From positions 47,563 through 111,562 of the forward strand of contig JAKVAX010000010.1 in NCBI GenBank assembly GCA_022447625.1: a DNA stretch of 64,000 nt, given 5' to 3'. Below the pieces are notes generated by a model. That model searched no databases. It was not told where the DNA came from and saw only the letters and a program-made list of their open reading frames with translations. Of the stretch, positions 33,052-41,266 are shown one piece after another (position 1 is the first letter of the stretch; every line of letters begins with the position of its first letter). This DNA comes from Flavobacteriales bacterium. GTDB lineage: Bacteria; Bacteroidota; Bacteroidia; Flavobacteriales_D; Sanyastnellaceae. The position numbers were made by a program, and so were the translations under genes.

Positions 33052-36000
33052 CGAATCACCGTAATATTTCCTTTGTCAAAGAACTCTTGTCCGTCTTCAC
33101 ATACTGCCTCGAGGTAGTAAACGTATACCGCAGGATCAACCGGACGTCCTTTATAACGCCCGTCCCATCCCTTGCTGAGCTCAGTCGTTTCAAAGACCTT
33201 CTCTCCCCATCGATCGTAGATGACGAAGTAGAGATCAGTAATGAAGTTCCCTCTGACATAAAGCAGTTCGTTTTGGCTATCAGCATTCGGAGTGAAGGCG
33301 TTCGGGACGTAAATACTCGGTGGTCCACATGTAAAGTCAAATACGCGAACGGTTACTGAATCGTTGTAGATGCATTCTCCGTCAGCTACCGTTAAGTAAT
33401 AAGTAGTTGTCTCTTCAGGAGAAGCTGTTGTGATCTGAGCATCTGGATCATTCACTCCGGTGCTCGGAAACCACACGTAATCAAAACCAGGAGGGTTGGC
33501 GGTCAGGGTCGTAGATTCTCCCGTGATGATGTTGGTTGGATCAGCACTTGCGTTGATTTGATCGAGGGAAATACCACTGACATCCACAGTGATTTCACCA
33601 TTGAGGTCACATTCGTCGCCATCGCTAGCATTCACACCAACCACTGTTTCATCAGGGACAACAATATCGATAGATTGCGTTCCTTGGCCTGAGATAATCA
33701 CGTCTTCAGGGTACCACTCAAGAGTAAACCCAGGGAGGTCATTTTGTATCGAAATGGTCAAGGTGTCGCCAGCACAAACTACTTGATCTCCACCAAGATT
33801 AAGTGCCCCAACAATAAAAGAGATGGATACTTCTTCGGTAGTGACACATTCTCCCAGCGTGGCCTGTACGTAGTACGAGGTTTCTTCATCGACAAGTACA
33901 TCAATGTCGTTATCGTCTTCATCTACGTTCAATTGATCTGTGAAATCTTCATCTGACGACCACAACCATTCAACTCCAGTTTCACTGGAAGTGGCTTCGA
34001 GGGTAATGATATCTCCAGGTCCACAAAGTACAATGTCTTCTGGGAGGCTAAGGTCAAGCGATATGACTTCCACAGTCTGGAACAAAGTATCTACACATGC
34101 GCCGTTATCAAGGAGCAGGATGTAGTCAGTGTCTTCCGTTGGCGTAGCCGTTGGTTCAGCAGAGTCAGGGTCGTCAAGGGTCTCAATCGGATCCCATTCG
34201 TAACCGAAAATTGGTTCTTGAGGAACTGGACCTAGCTGCACGCTTTGTCCGCTGCAAATTTCCAAGTCTCCCAACTGAGTCGTCTGTGGTTCAAGAATCT
34301 CAATGGTTCGGAACAAGGTGTCAGTGAGGTTACATGTTGCTGGGTGGTTTGCTACGAGCATCACTTCATAGATTCCAGGCTCCTCATATTCATGAATAGG
34401 GTTCGGAAATGTTGATGTTGTTTCGTCGCCAAAGTCCCAGAAGAATTCAATCGATACGTTGCTATTATTCTGGAATGCGATGGGTTCATTCACACAGCCT
34501 AACGGCGGAATAAAGAAGTCAGCCACGGTAATCGGTAGCTCAAAGTCGAATTTGAAAACACCTAGGTTGCAATTGTTGCTGTTATTTGTTGGTGAGTGCG
34601 CATTCGGAGGAAAAATCGGGAAGTCGTCATTGCTGCCACAACCGGCGCAGACACTTTGGTAGATTTCCCCTTTACGGTTGAATCGACTTGTTCCACCATC
34701 AACGTGCTCTGAGCTGTTCAATCCACCAAAGTACGATCCGTAGACGATGTCGCTGGCATCGTCTTCAATTACCAATAGATAGAAATCACTTCCATTGGTA
34801 TTGTCTTGAAAGGCGTCATCGGTTAGGTCCATATTGAAGACCGTGTCTGTTTGTGGGTTCGAATTAGTATTTGTTGTGCCCCCCCACCCAGAGAGGTAGA
34901 TCTTACCGCAGACGTCTACTAGAAACGCCGTAGGAGAGAGGTTGGGTTCACCATTATTATTTCCAAAGACCGTTGACCACGTGAGCTCATCTAGCGAGAG
35001 TTCGAGTTTTGCCACCAGCATTCCACTATTGATATTTCCATAATCTGCGTTGATTATGAATGTCTCTCCAGGGGCAAGTGTCTGTCCGTAGATGTGGGGG
35101 ACGTTATTCTTATCGACCTCCACAAAGTAGCACTGATCATATGCATTCGATCCTAGTAAAGTTCCTGCGATAATGCTCGAACCATCTTCAGGAATCAGAT
35201 AGATAAAACCGTCTGCACTTCCTCCGCCATAAGTTTCTTGATAAGCCCCAGTTGTGACCGGAAAATTTTGGCTCGTTGTTCCGCCACAAGCGTAAACATT
35301 ATTATCTGTGGTGATGGCCAGAGAGTAAACACCATCGTCACCAGTATCACCGATGTAGGTGCTGTAAAGAACATCGCTTAGATCTTCATTGAACTTAACG
35401 ATACAACCATCCAATCCACCTTCATTTGTTGCTTGGAATCCGCCAACTACAGGGAAGTCGTCGGAGTAGGTGCAACTGGCGATATATACATTGCCTTCAT
35501 TGTCTAATTCGATTTCACCACGAAATTCGTCAGCGTAATTGAATTTCAACTCGGGTGCTGTATTTACCCCATCATTTCCGCTTCCGCCAAGGAAGGTTGA
35601 AGCTATCAGGTTGGTTCCGTCAGGAGTAAACTTGGTGACGATGATATCCGAGCCGTTCACGTACTCTACACCCACACCACTAGGTGCAATGGTGGACCCT
35701 CCATTGAACGAAGATGAATAGGCATCATCTGTTGTAGGGAACTCAGGTGAACTACTCGTCCCAAAGACCAATAATTCTCCTCCCGGAGTGACGATCAAAG
35801 AGTGGGGGAGTTCATCGTTATCTGCTCCCAGGTATGTTGACCAGACCATAAAGGTTCCGCTCACGTCGAATTTGCTCAAAGCAATGTCAGTTCCTGCTAA
35901 GAAACCTTGTCCGTCTCCACCTCCCCAGTCTGACTGATAAGCACCTGTTGTGATTGGATAGCCTGTTCCGAAAGAGGAGCTTCCGCTGTATAAGAAGCCT

Positions 36001-36806
36001 TCGTCATCAAAGGAAGCAGTGTAACCGAAGTTATCTGACGTAGAACCAGAGTAGGTGCTAAATACCAACACCGGATCGATGACTGTTTTCAGATTAGGGT
36101 CTAGTTTTGAATCGAACTCAAAGCCAACCATATCTCCTTGAAGCACATATCTGCAGCTTACGGGAATCTTCTCTCCATTCTTGGCTACTTGCCAAGCGAT
36201 TGGCGCCTGTTCGACCATTTCATTCACCGAGGTTTCAATGATCAATCGACCGTTTCTGAGTGAGATACTCTCTACACCTTCATATTGAAACGCGATCTGA
36301 GTTGGGTCAGCTCCAGGTTCAAGGATAAAGTCGTATTTCAAAGTGAAGTCTGAAGAATAGACATGAAGGTCGATTCCTTGATATAGCCCGTTGTAGCGCA
36401 TTCCTGCGAAAGCCGGGACTTCTCCTTTCCACTTTTCAGGGTCATTACCTAAGAAGTAGTTGTAGTAAGTTTTCTGTTGGCCTTCATAAGAAATAGCTGC
36501 CTCAGGGTTCGCACCTGCGAAGTTGGTTTTATAGACGTGACCTTTGATTTTGGTTTGACCCGCTAGCGCGGATACGTCGGTATTGGTGCCGTGTACTGCA
36601 GAAATAGCAGAGAGGTCCCAGAAATGCCAAGTAAACGCTTCCTTTTCAACCCAGAAGTGTCCATTCTCAATCTCAACTTGAGCCACTACATGATCAGGCC
36701 ATTGTCCGTGGTTCTGGATGTAATGGTAGTAAGGTTGTTCTTGTGCTGTAGAACTCAACCACAGCAAAGAAGCGATAAGGAAAGGAACGATTTGCCAATT
36801 GCCCAT
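33048..36806 (-). CDS. secreted SBBP/PKD protein with gliding-motility C-terminal domain
   Basis: A 1252-aa T9SS substrate. Signal peptide; an N-terminal DUF7948-like region (about 25-240, YYHYIQNHGQWPDHVVAQVE); SBBP-like beta-propeller repeats (about 250-760, GGTTSQNFPVTTGAYQETYG, DDFPVVGGFQATNEGG); a PKD domain (FFWDFGDETTSTFPNPIHEY, about 800-890); Ig-like Cys repeats (about 890-1150); then the type B gliding-motility-associated C-terminal domain (PSIYVPNAFTPNADSQNELL, IYDRWGEKVFET, GWDGRYKGRPVDPAVYVYYL). It is coupled to the PorP/SprF gene that follows. Likely a large surface-attached protein. No start codon ambiguity was seen. Confidence 0.92.
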   Translation of the reverse strand: MGNWQIVPFLIASLLWLSSTAQEQPYYHYIQNHGQWPDHVVAQVEIENGHFWVEKEAFTWHFWDLSAISAVHGTNTDVSALAGQTKIKGHVYKTNFAGANPEAAISYEGQQKTYYNYFLGNDPEKWKGEVPAFAGMRYNGLYQGIDLHVYSSDFTLKYDFILEPGADPTQIAFQYEGVESISLRNGRLIIETSVNEMVEQAPIAWQVAKNGEKIPVSCRYVLQGDMVGFEFDSKLDPNLKTVIDPVLVFSTYSGSTSDNFGYTASFDDEGFLYSGSSSFGTGYPITTGAYQSDWGGGDGQGFLAGTDIALSKFDVSGTFMVWSTYLGADNDELPHSLIVTPGGELLVFGTSSSPEFPTTDDAYSSSFNGGSTIAPSGVGVEYVNGSDIIVTKFTPDGTNLIASTFLGGSGNDGVNTAPELKFNYADEFRGEIELDNEGNVYIASCTYSDDFPVVGGFQATNEGGLDGCIVKFNEDLSDVLYSTYIGDTGDDGVYSLAITTDNNVYACGGTTSQNFPVTTGAYQETYGGGSADGFIYLIPEDGSSIIAGTLLGSNAYDQCYFVEVDKNNVPHIYGQTLAPGETFIINADYGNINSGMLVAKLELSLDELTWSTVFGNNNGEPNLSPTAFLVDVCGKIYLSGWGGTTNTNSNPQTDTVFNMDLTDDAFQDNTNGSDFYLLVIEDDASDIVYGSYFGGLNSSEHVDGGTSRFNRKGEIYQSVCAGCGSNDDFPIFPPNAHSPTNNSNNCNLGVFKFDFELPITVADFFIPPLGCVNEPIAFQNNSNVSIEFFWDFGDETTSTFPNPIHEYEEPGIYEVMLVANHPATCNLTDTLFRTIEILEPQTTQLGDLEICSGQSVQLGPVPQEPIFGYEWDPIETLDDPDSAEPTATPTEDTDYILLLDNGACVDTLFQTVEVISLDLSLPEDIVLCGPGDIITLEATSSETGVEWLWSSDEDFTDQLNVDEDDNDIDVLVDEETSYYVQATLGECVTTEEVSISFIVGALNLGGDQVVCAGDTLTISIQNDLPGFTLEWYPEDVIISGQGTQSIDIVVPDETVVGVNASDGDECDLNGEITVDVSGISLDQINASADPTNIITGESTTLTANPPGFDYVWFPSTGVNDPDAQITTASPEETTTYYLTVADGECIYNDSVTVRVFDFTCGPPSIYVPNAFTPNADSQNELLYVRGNFITDLYFVIYDRWGEKVFETTELSKGWDGRYKGRPVDPAVYVYYLEAVCEDGQEFFDKGNITVIR
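36561..36573 (+). repeat. 14-bp dispersed motif, shortened copy
   Basis: CGCTAGCGCGGAT inside the 1252-aa gene, opposite to its direction; the last base of the motif differs. Confidence 0.6.
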
Positions 36807-36879
36807 TACTGCAATTTAAGAAATCAGCTGAGCAGAAAACACGCGAGAAGCGGTAATTCGGGGATTCTTTAAAAAGACA

Positions 36880-36905
36880 AAACCGCCCGGAGGGAGGGGC
36901 GGTTT
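36880..36905 (-). terminator. terminator of the PadR-PspC operon
   Basis: AAACCGCCC and GGGCGGTTT form a perfect 9-bp stem around an 8-nt loop; on the minus strand it is followed by TGTCTTTTT. It lies 44 bp after the PspC-gene stop. Confidence 0.75.
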
Positions 36906-36949
36906 CTGTTGAGATAGTGATCGCGTTTCGAATCCTAAATGAGTTACGA

Positions 36950-38542
36950 TCATGATTCCTCTTCTTCCTCTTCCTCGTTAGGAATAGGACATGAAGAGCA
37001 TTTTATTCTTTCACCATTGTTGATGAAAGTGTTTTCAGATACTTCGTAATCCCAGAGATCGTCAAAGCCACTGCTTTTCCCATAGCGGATGATGCGTTCT
37101 GCTGATTTGTCGATGTACACGTATTTGCCTTCTGGAATGTGAATTCTAGCCTTCACACGTTGGTCTCGGAATCGCTGGCTGTATGGAGCCGTGAAATATG
37201 GGTCTAGGTAAAGCGTATCACCTTCCAGGTAGTAGTTGTATTCAAGCTCTTCAGCGTGTTCAATCGCAGCGGTGTGTGATTTGCCTCCTGCTCTTTTTCT
37301 CGTTTCTAGGTCGAAGAATTGAACATTTGAAGTGCTTACTTGCAGTTCAGGATATCCAAAGATCATCATGTCGCCTTCGCGCTTGATCATTTCCATGTGA
37401 TCCATAGAGCGCGGACGAAGCTGATTGTGCCAGTGTGGGTCGTCTGAGCAGACCACGTATAAGGTATCACTTGGTACTTCGAGCGCCATATGGATTTCTA
37501 CGTTTTCCTCTTGTGAGTACTCTGTTCCTTGATTCACGGCGGCAATAGATGCCAGTACTGAACCGAGAATCATCAAGCTGATTAGTGTTAGTCCGATACC
37601 TTTCACTGGAGGCGTGTAGTTGAGCAGAAGACGCACTCCACCATATAGAAAGGCGAGCATTGGTACCGTGAAGAGGAGGATACCTGCAATAACCGCTAGA
37701 ACGAACATGTTCTCATTGAAGAAAATGAATTCTTGGACGAATGAAAGTGAGAGATTATTGGCTACTGTAGAACCAGATGCAAGTCCGAAGACAATGATAA
37801 CAAAGCCAATGATCATTACTTCTCCAGTAACTAGTAACGCTACTCCCACAATTGTCTTGATGATTCGCGCGAGGAAATTGAAAACAGAGGCTACAGCAGA
37901 GAAGAGTTTATCAGCTCCACGCTGTATTCCATTTCCGTCGAATGAAGCGCGCACATTGTCTACACTGTCGCTTACCGCTTTCGATATATTCTCGACGTTT
38001 ACTTTTTCCCCGCGCATTCTCAGTTTTTCGGCTGTCGTCTTTGATTCAGGAATGACTGCCCAGAGAATGATGTAGATCGGGATACCCGCCAAGCCAAAGA
38101 AGGCTAGCAACACGAAGATGATACGCAGTACCAACGGATCCCATCCGAGGTTGTAGCTCAATCCCGAGGCTACCCCACCAAGAACCGCATCTTCAGCGTC
38201 ACGGTATACACGACGTGTGCTTTTGCGCTTTGACTTTGAGCTTGTCTTGCCCTCCATTGTTTCTTCTGCCGCTTCGTCAGCTTCAGCGTACTGTTCAGGT
38301 CGGCCCATGATCTCAATGACAGCGTTCACATCGTCTTGAATAACGACTTGTCGTGATTCTCCTATTCGTTCGTTGAACAACTCAGCGATCCGTTGCTCGA
38401 TGTCACTGATGATCTCATCGCTGCCCTCTTGCCCTCGGAAGAAGGATGCAATCGAATCGATATATTTTCGGAGGGCTTCGTAGGCTTCTTCTTCAATGTT
38501 GAAGACGAACCCTCCAATGTTTACAGAAAGTGTCTTGTTCAT
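36950..38542 (-). CDS. PspC domain membrane protein
   Basis: I place the start at ATG 38542 (MNKTLSVNIGGFVFNIEEEA; 530 aa), one base after the PadR stop (TAA-A-ATG). The N-terminus (1-90) is a helical cytoplasmic part with an FYxF-like region; a PspC domain lies at about 110-166 (VYRDAEDAVLGGVASGLSYN, then FFGLAGIPIYIILWAVIPES); several more membrane segments follow (230-330), and the C-terminal 180 residues are a soluble DUF-like region with LYVVCSDDPHWHNQLRPRSM. PspC proteins sense envelope stress in other bacteria. Coupling to a PadR repressor suggests ligand- or stress-controlled expression. The acidic tail ends NEEEEEEES. Confidence 0.87.
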   Translation of the reverse strand: MNKTLSVNIGGFVFNIEEEAYEALRKYIDSIASFFRGQEGSDEIISDIEQRIAELFNERIGESRQVVIQDDVNAVIEIMGRPEQYAEADEAAEETMEGKTSSKSKRKSTRRVYRDAEDAVLGGVASGLSYNLGWDPLVLRIIFVLLAFFGLAGIPIYIILWAVIPESKTTAEKLRMRGEKVNVENISKAVSDSVDNVRASFDGNGIQRGADKLFSAVASVFNFLARIIKTIVGVALLVTGEVMIIGFVIIVFGLASGSTVANNLSLSFVQEFIFFNENMFVLAVIAGILLFTVPMLAFLYGGVRLLLNYTPPVKGIGLTLISLMILGSVLASIAAVNQGTEYSQEENVEIHMALEVPSDTLYVVCSDDPHWHNQLRPRSMDHMEMIKREGDMMIFGYPELQVSTSNVQFFDLETRKRAGGKSHTAAIEHAEELEYNYYLEGDTLYLDPYFTAPYSQRFRDQRVKARIHIPEGKYVYIDKSAERIIRYGKSSGFDDLWDYEVSENTFINNGERIKCSSCPIPNEEEEEEES

Positions 38543-38543
38543 T

Positions 38544-38873
38544 TTACTTGGCTTTGGTGGTGTGATCGACGGCGCTGGCGAGTTCACTCCAGGTTTTATC
38601 TAGTTCTTTCAGGAAAAGTTGTCCGGTTTCTGTCAAGGTGTAATACTTGCGTGGTGGCCCGGAGGTAGATTCTTCCCAGCGGTAGCTGAGCAATCCGGCA
38701 TTCTTCAAACGGGTGAGCAGAGGGTAGAGGGTTCCTTCGACCACAATCAGTTTGGCTTCTTTCAACATCGCAATGATGTCTGATGGATAAGCCTCCTGAT
38801 GAGAGAGGATCGAGAGGATGCAATACTCTAGCACGCCTTTCCGCATCTGTGCCTTCGTGTTTTCAATGTTCAT
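38544..38873 (-). CDS. PadR family transcriptional regulator
   Basis: A 109-aa winged-helix repressor of the PadR type: AQMRKGVLEYCILSILSHQE, EAKLIVVEGTLYPLLTRLKN, AGLLSYRWEESTSGPPRKYY, YTLTETGQLFLKELDKTW. These small PadR proteins bind palindromic operators as dimers and often control the next gene. The next gene (PspC) starts one base after its stop. Two palindromes flank its promoter, so it probably represses its own operon. No effector is indicated. Confidence 0.92.
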   Translation of the reverse strand: MNIENTKAQMRKGVLEYCILSILSHQEAYPSDIIAMLKEAKLIVVEGTLYPLLTRLKNAGLLSYRWEESTSGPPRKYYTLTETGQLFLKELDKTWSELASAVDHTTKAK

Positions 38874-38894
38874 ACATCCATTTTTTCAGTTGTT

Positions 38895-38913
38895 AACTAC
38901 TCATATAGTAGTT
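38895..38913. promoter_or_regulatory. putative PadR operator 2
   Basis: AACTACT-CATAT-AGTAGTT: 7-bp arms, 5-nt spacer, extendable to 10 bp with one mismatch. It lies between the -7 box and the padR start, over the expected transcription start. Shares the ATAGTA half-site with operator 1. Confidence 0.65.
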
Positions 38914-38920
38914 GACATGG

Positions 38921-38952
38921 CAAATATATATCCATTAAAGAGTACTATGCAA
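38921..38952 (-). promoter_or_regulatory. promoter of the padR-pspC operon
   Basis: Minus strand: TTG at 38952-38950, 21 nt, then TATATTTG at 38928-38921, the same spacing as in the helicase promoter. It is bracketed by two palindromes. Confidence 0.75.
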
Positions 38953-38963
38953 CACATAGTACT
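38941..38963. promoter_or_regulatory. putative PadR operator 1
   Basis: AGTACTATG-CAACA-CATAGTACT: perfect 9-bp arms, 5-nt spacer. The -33 TTG of the padR promoter is the spacer itself, so a bound repressor would block polymerase. Confidence 0.7.
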
Positions 38964-39115
38964 GTTAAAATTGTTAACTAACTGAAATTCAGGGGTGAAA
39001 ATTTTGACATTTAGGAGGGGAGTGGACGATTTGTAACCAAAATCAGTCGAAAACGTATAAAATAAACGACCTGACTTACTGGTAACTATTATTGAACCTG
39101 CTAAAAATCAAAGAC

Positions 39116-39208
39116 ATGGCCAGAGCAAAAGCAATGCCTACGCCTATCAAGAAGTTCGTATGGGCAATTATCGGAGTGTTAGGACTACTACTTTTTGTAG
39201 GGTTCTGA
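39116..39208 (+). CDS. 30-aa single-span membrane peptide
   Basis: ATG 39116 to TGA 39208 encodes MARAKAMPTPIKKFVWAIIG followed by VLGLLLFVGF: a basic, Pro-containing N-terminus and one hydrophobic helix ending at the C-terminus. This matches tail-anchored small proteins. It lies between the padR promoter and a tiny lipoprotein gene, on the plus strand. I do not know a family. Coding is likely from the sharp basic-then-hydrophobic pattern but not proven. Confidence 0.5.
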   Translation: MARAKAMPTPIKKFVWAIIGVLGLLLFVGF

Positions 39209-39317
39209 TCTACTTTGTGACAGAAATCTCGTATCTTTTTGCTTCATTTTTGAAACCTGTATGTAAAAAGGTCGTATTGGGAACTGAACCTAATCCGACT
39301 TTAAACCAAATTTTCTG

Positions 39318-39488
39318 ATGAAGCCGATTGAAGAGATGTACCACACGGTACTGCAGAAGTTGATCATTATGTTGCTTGGACTACTTACATTGTCAGTTGT
39401 ACTCACCAGCTGCGGTACATAGACAAAACAGTGCTCAGCTTATAACGGAGTAGCTGTTGAAGTGATAGATGACTCCAACATAGATTAA
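39318..39488 (+). pseudogene. tiny lipoprotein gene, possibly interrupted by one in-frame TAG
   Basis: ATG 39318 encodes a 34-aa peptide: a charged N-terminus, the hydrophobic LIIMLLGLLTLSVVLTSC with lipobox LTSC (Cys 32), then Gly-Thr and TAG at 39420-39422. The frame then continues 21 codons (TKQCSAYNGVAVEVIDDSN and ID) to TAA 39488. Small Bacteroidota lipoproteins often have such a short acidic CxAY-containing tail, so the TAG may interrupt one gene; a 21-codon open stretch could also arise by chance. As it stands it could also be a complete entericidin-sized lipoprotein. A strong terminator follows the TAA at 20 nt, which favours the longer frame. Confidence 0.5.
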
Positions 39489-39506
39489 AAAGATTCATTC
39501 ATATCG

Positions 39507-39537
39507 AACGCCTCCACAATGTGGGGGCGTTTTTTTA
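39507..39537 (+). terminator. rho-independent terminator of the small lipoprotein gene
   Basis: ACGCCTCCAC and GTGGGGGCGT form a 10-bp stem with one wobble around AAT, followed by seven T. It is oriented for the plus strand. Confidence 0.85.
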
Positions 39538-39547
39538 TGCCTAAACT

Positions 39548-41266
39548 TTAGAACTGGAAGTAGATGAATGGCTGACTATCTGCTGACAACACCTGGAACA
39601 TGATGAATACGGTGACAATACCAACCAATACCTGAACAGCAATCGGAGCTGTAGCAAACTTGTTGCGGTACCAGTCTTTCGTAGAAGAAGGAAGCCAGTG
39701 AATAATGAAGCCTAGCAACATCACAATGAATACCGGCGCAAACCCGGCCAATACATCTGGTGCCACGCTGAAATCAATATTACCCAGCTGATTCAGCATT
39801 GTATTCGCTGTGAACCATTCGGCTAGAATGTCGTGACTTTCGTTCATCGATTCCCAAGTATTTGCAGAACCGCTTCGGAACCAGATACGCGTGAATGAAA
39901 TAAAGTTGAAAGTCAAGAAGATCGCCCAAGCACGATTCCACCAACGTGATTTATTCTCCCACGGACTAATCTTTCTCCAAAGCTTGTAGACCACGAGTCC
40001 TAAACCGTTCAAACCACCCCACAGTACAAAGTTCCAGCTTGCACCGTGCCATAGTCCGCCAAGGAGCATGGTCATCATCATGTTGATATTGGTCGTGTAC
40101 CATTTCTTGATCTTCGGGAAAATCATAGCAATGATAATGGCTACTGCGATTCCTGCTGCAAACCAAACCAAGGTCATCAATGATCCACTCAAGAGGAAAA
40201 CGAATCCAGCGACAAACGCGAGCGAGATGTAGGTAAACAGCGAACCTCCACGGTTTCCACCCATTGGTATGTATAGGTAGTCTTTCAACCAACTCGAGAG
40301 GGAGATGTGCCAACGCTTCCAGAAATTCCCAACACTGTCTGCCTTGTATGGTGAATCGAAGTTCTTAGGTAACCTAAATCCGAGCAATAAGGCGATACCT
40401 ATGGCGATGTCGGTATAACCAGAGAAATCAGCGTATACCTGCAGAGAGTAGCCGTAGAGCGCCATTAAGTTCTCAAATCCGGTATATCCACCTGGATTGG
40501 CAAATACGCGATCAACGAAGTTCAAGGCCAAATAATCAGCGAGTAAGACCTTCTTCAGCAATCCATTGACAATCCAGAACATGGCGATTCCAAACTCTTT
40601 CCGCGTTAGCGAATACTTCTCATACAATTGCGGTATGAAATCAGCCGCACGTACAATCGGACCAGCCACCAACTGCGGGAAAAAGGAAACATAGAATCCA
40701 AAGTCAAGAATACTGCGCACAGGCTTCACATGTCCTCTGAAAATGTCAATGGAGTAAGACATCGTCTGGAAGGTGAAGAAGGAGATCCCCACAGGCAACA
40801 GAATCATATCTGCTCGGAAAGTGGACCCAAACACCTCATTGGCAAAACCAGCGAAATGATTGACAGGATGCCATTCCGTTCCAAGCAAGTTGTTGAAGGA
40901 GTCTGCGAAGAAGTACGCGTACTTGAAATAGATAAGCACCAATAAGTTGATGGTGATGCTCAATGCGAGCCACAGCTTCCGCGTTAGCGTAGTCTTACCC
41001 TTTTCAATCTGAAAACCAATGAAATAGTCAGTCAGGGTAGAGAAGAGTAGGATGCTGAAAAAGAAACCGCTTGTCTTGTAATAGAAGAACAAACTCACCA
41101 GGAATAGGAAGGCATTGCGTGCCGCTTGGCGTTGGTGAATGAACGATTGAACAGCGAGTACGATAGCAAAGAACCACCAGAAGATCCCCTTGGTGAAGAT
41201 CATTGGGTCGGTTTCGTTGTACAAGAAAAAGTGTTTCAGGATTTCCTGAACGCTAAAGTCCATCAT
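39548..41266 (-). CDS. MBOAT O-acyltransferase, AlgI/PatA type
   Basis: A 572-aa multi-span membrane protein of the MBOAT family that passes acetyl groups across the inner membrane to an extracytoplasmic acceptor. Key parts: VGISFFTFQTMSYSIDIFRG, FFPQLVAGPIVRAADFIPQL, YADFSGYTDIAIGIALLLGF, FWKRWHISLSSWLKDYLYIP and the active-site His in LLGGLWHGASWNFVLWGG. It is the last gene of an operon after two SGNH-type genes and overlaps the preceding gene by 4 bp. By analogy with AlgI/AlgX or PatA/PatB it feeds an O-acetylation system. Contains two copies of the 14-bp word. Confidence 0.93.
   Translation of the reverse strand: MMDFSVQEILKHFFLYNETDPMIFTKGIFWWFFAIVLAVQSFIHQRQAARNAFLFLVSLFFYYKTSGFFFSILLFSTLTDYFIGFQIEKGKTTLTRKLWLALSITINLLVLIYFKYAYFFADSFNNLLGTEWHPVNHFAGFANEVFGSTFRADMILLPVGISFFTFQTMSYSIDIFRGHVKPVRSILDFGFYVSFFPQLVAGPIVRAADFIPQLYEKYSLTRKEFGIAMFWIVNGLLKKVLLADYLALNFVDRVFANPGGYTGFENLMALYGYSLQVYADFSGYTDIAIGIALLLGFRLPKNFDSPYKADSVGNFWKRWHISLSSWLKDYLYIPMGGNRGGSLFTYISLAFVAGFVFLLSGSLMTLVWFAAGIAVAIIIAMIFPKIKKWYTTNINMMMTMLLGGLWHGASWNFVLWGGLNGLGLVVYKLWRKISPWENKSRWWNRAWAIFLTFNFISFTRIWFRSGSANTWESMNESHDILAEWFTANTMLNQLGNIDFSVAPDVLAGFAPVFIVMLLGFIIHWLPSSTKDWYRNKFATAPIAVQVLVGIVTVFIMFQVLSADSQPFIYFQF
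40599..40612 (-). repeat. 14-bp dispersed motif, exact copy (A variant)
   Basis: On the minus strand TCGCTAACGCGGAA, inside the MBOAT gene, read as Ser-Leu-Thr-Arg-Lys. Confidence 0.8.
40977..40990 (-). repeat. 14-bp dispersed motif, one mismatch
   Basis: On the minus strand ACGCTAACGCGGAA, inside the MBOAT gene, read as Thr-Leu-Thr-Arg-Lys; 378 bp from the other copy in the same gene. Confidence 0.75.

Noticed and set aside
1028..39488. Reassignment of TAG to a sense codon
   Set aside because: msrA, tamB, hisS, ung, the AHSA1 gene and others end naturally with TAG at family-typical lengths, so TAG works as a stop here.
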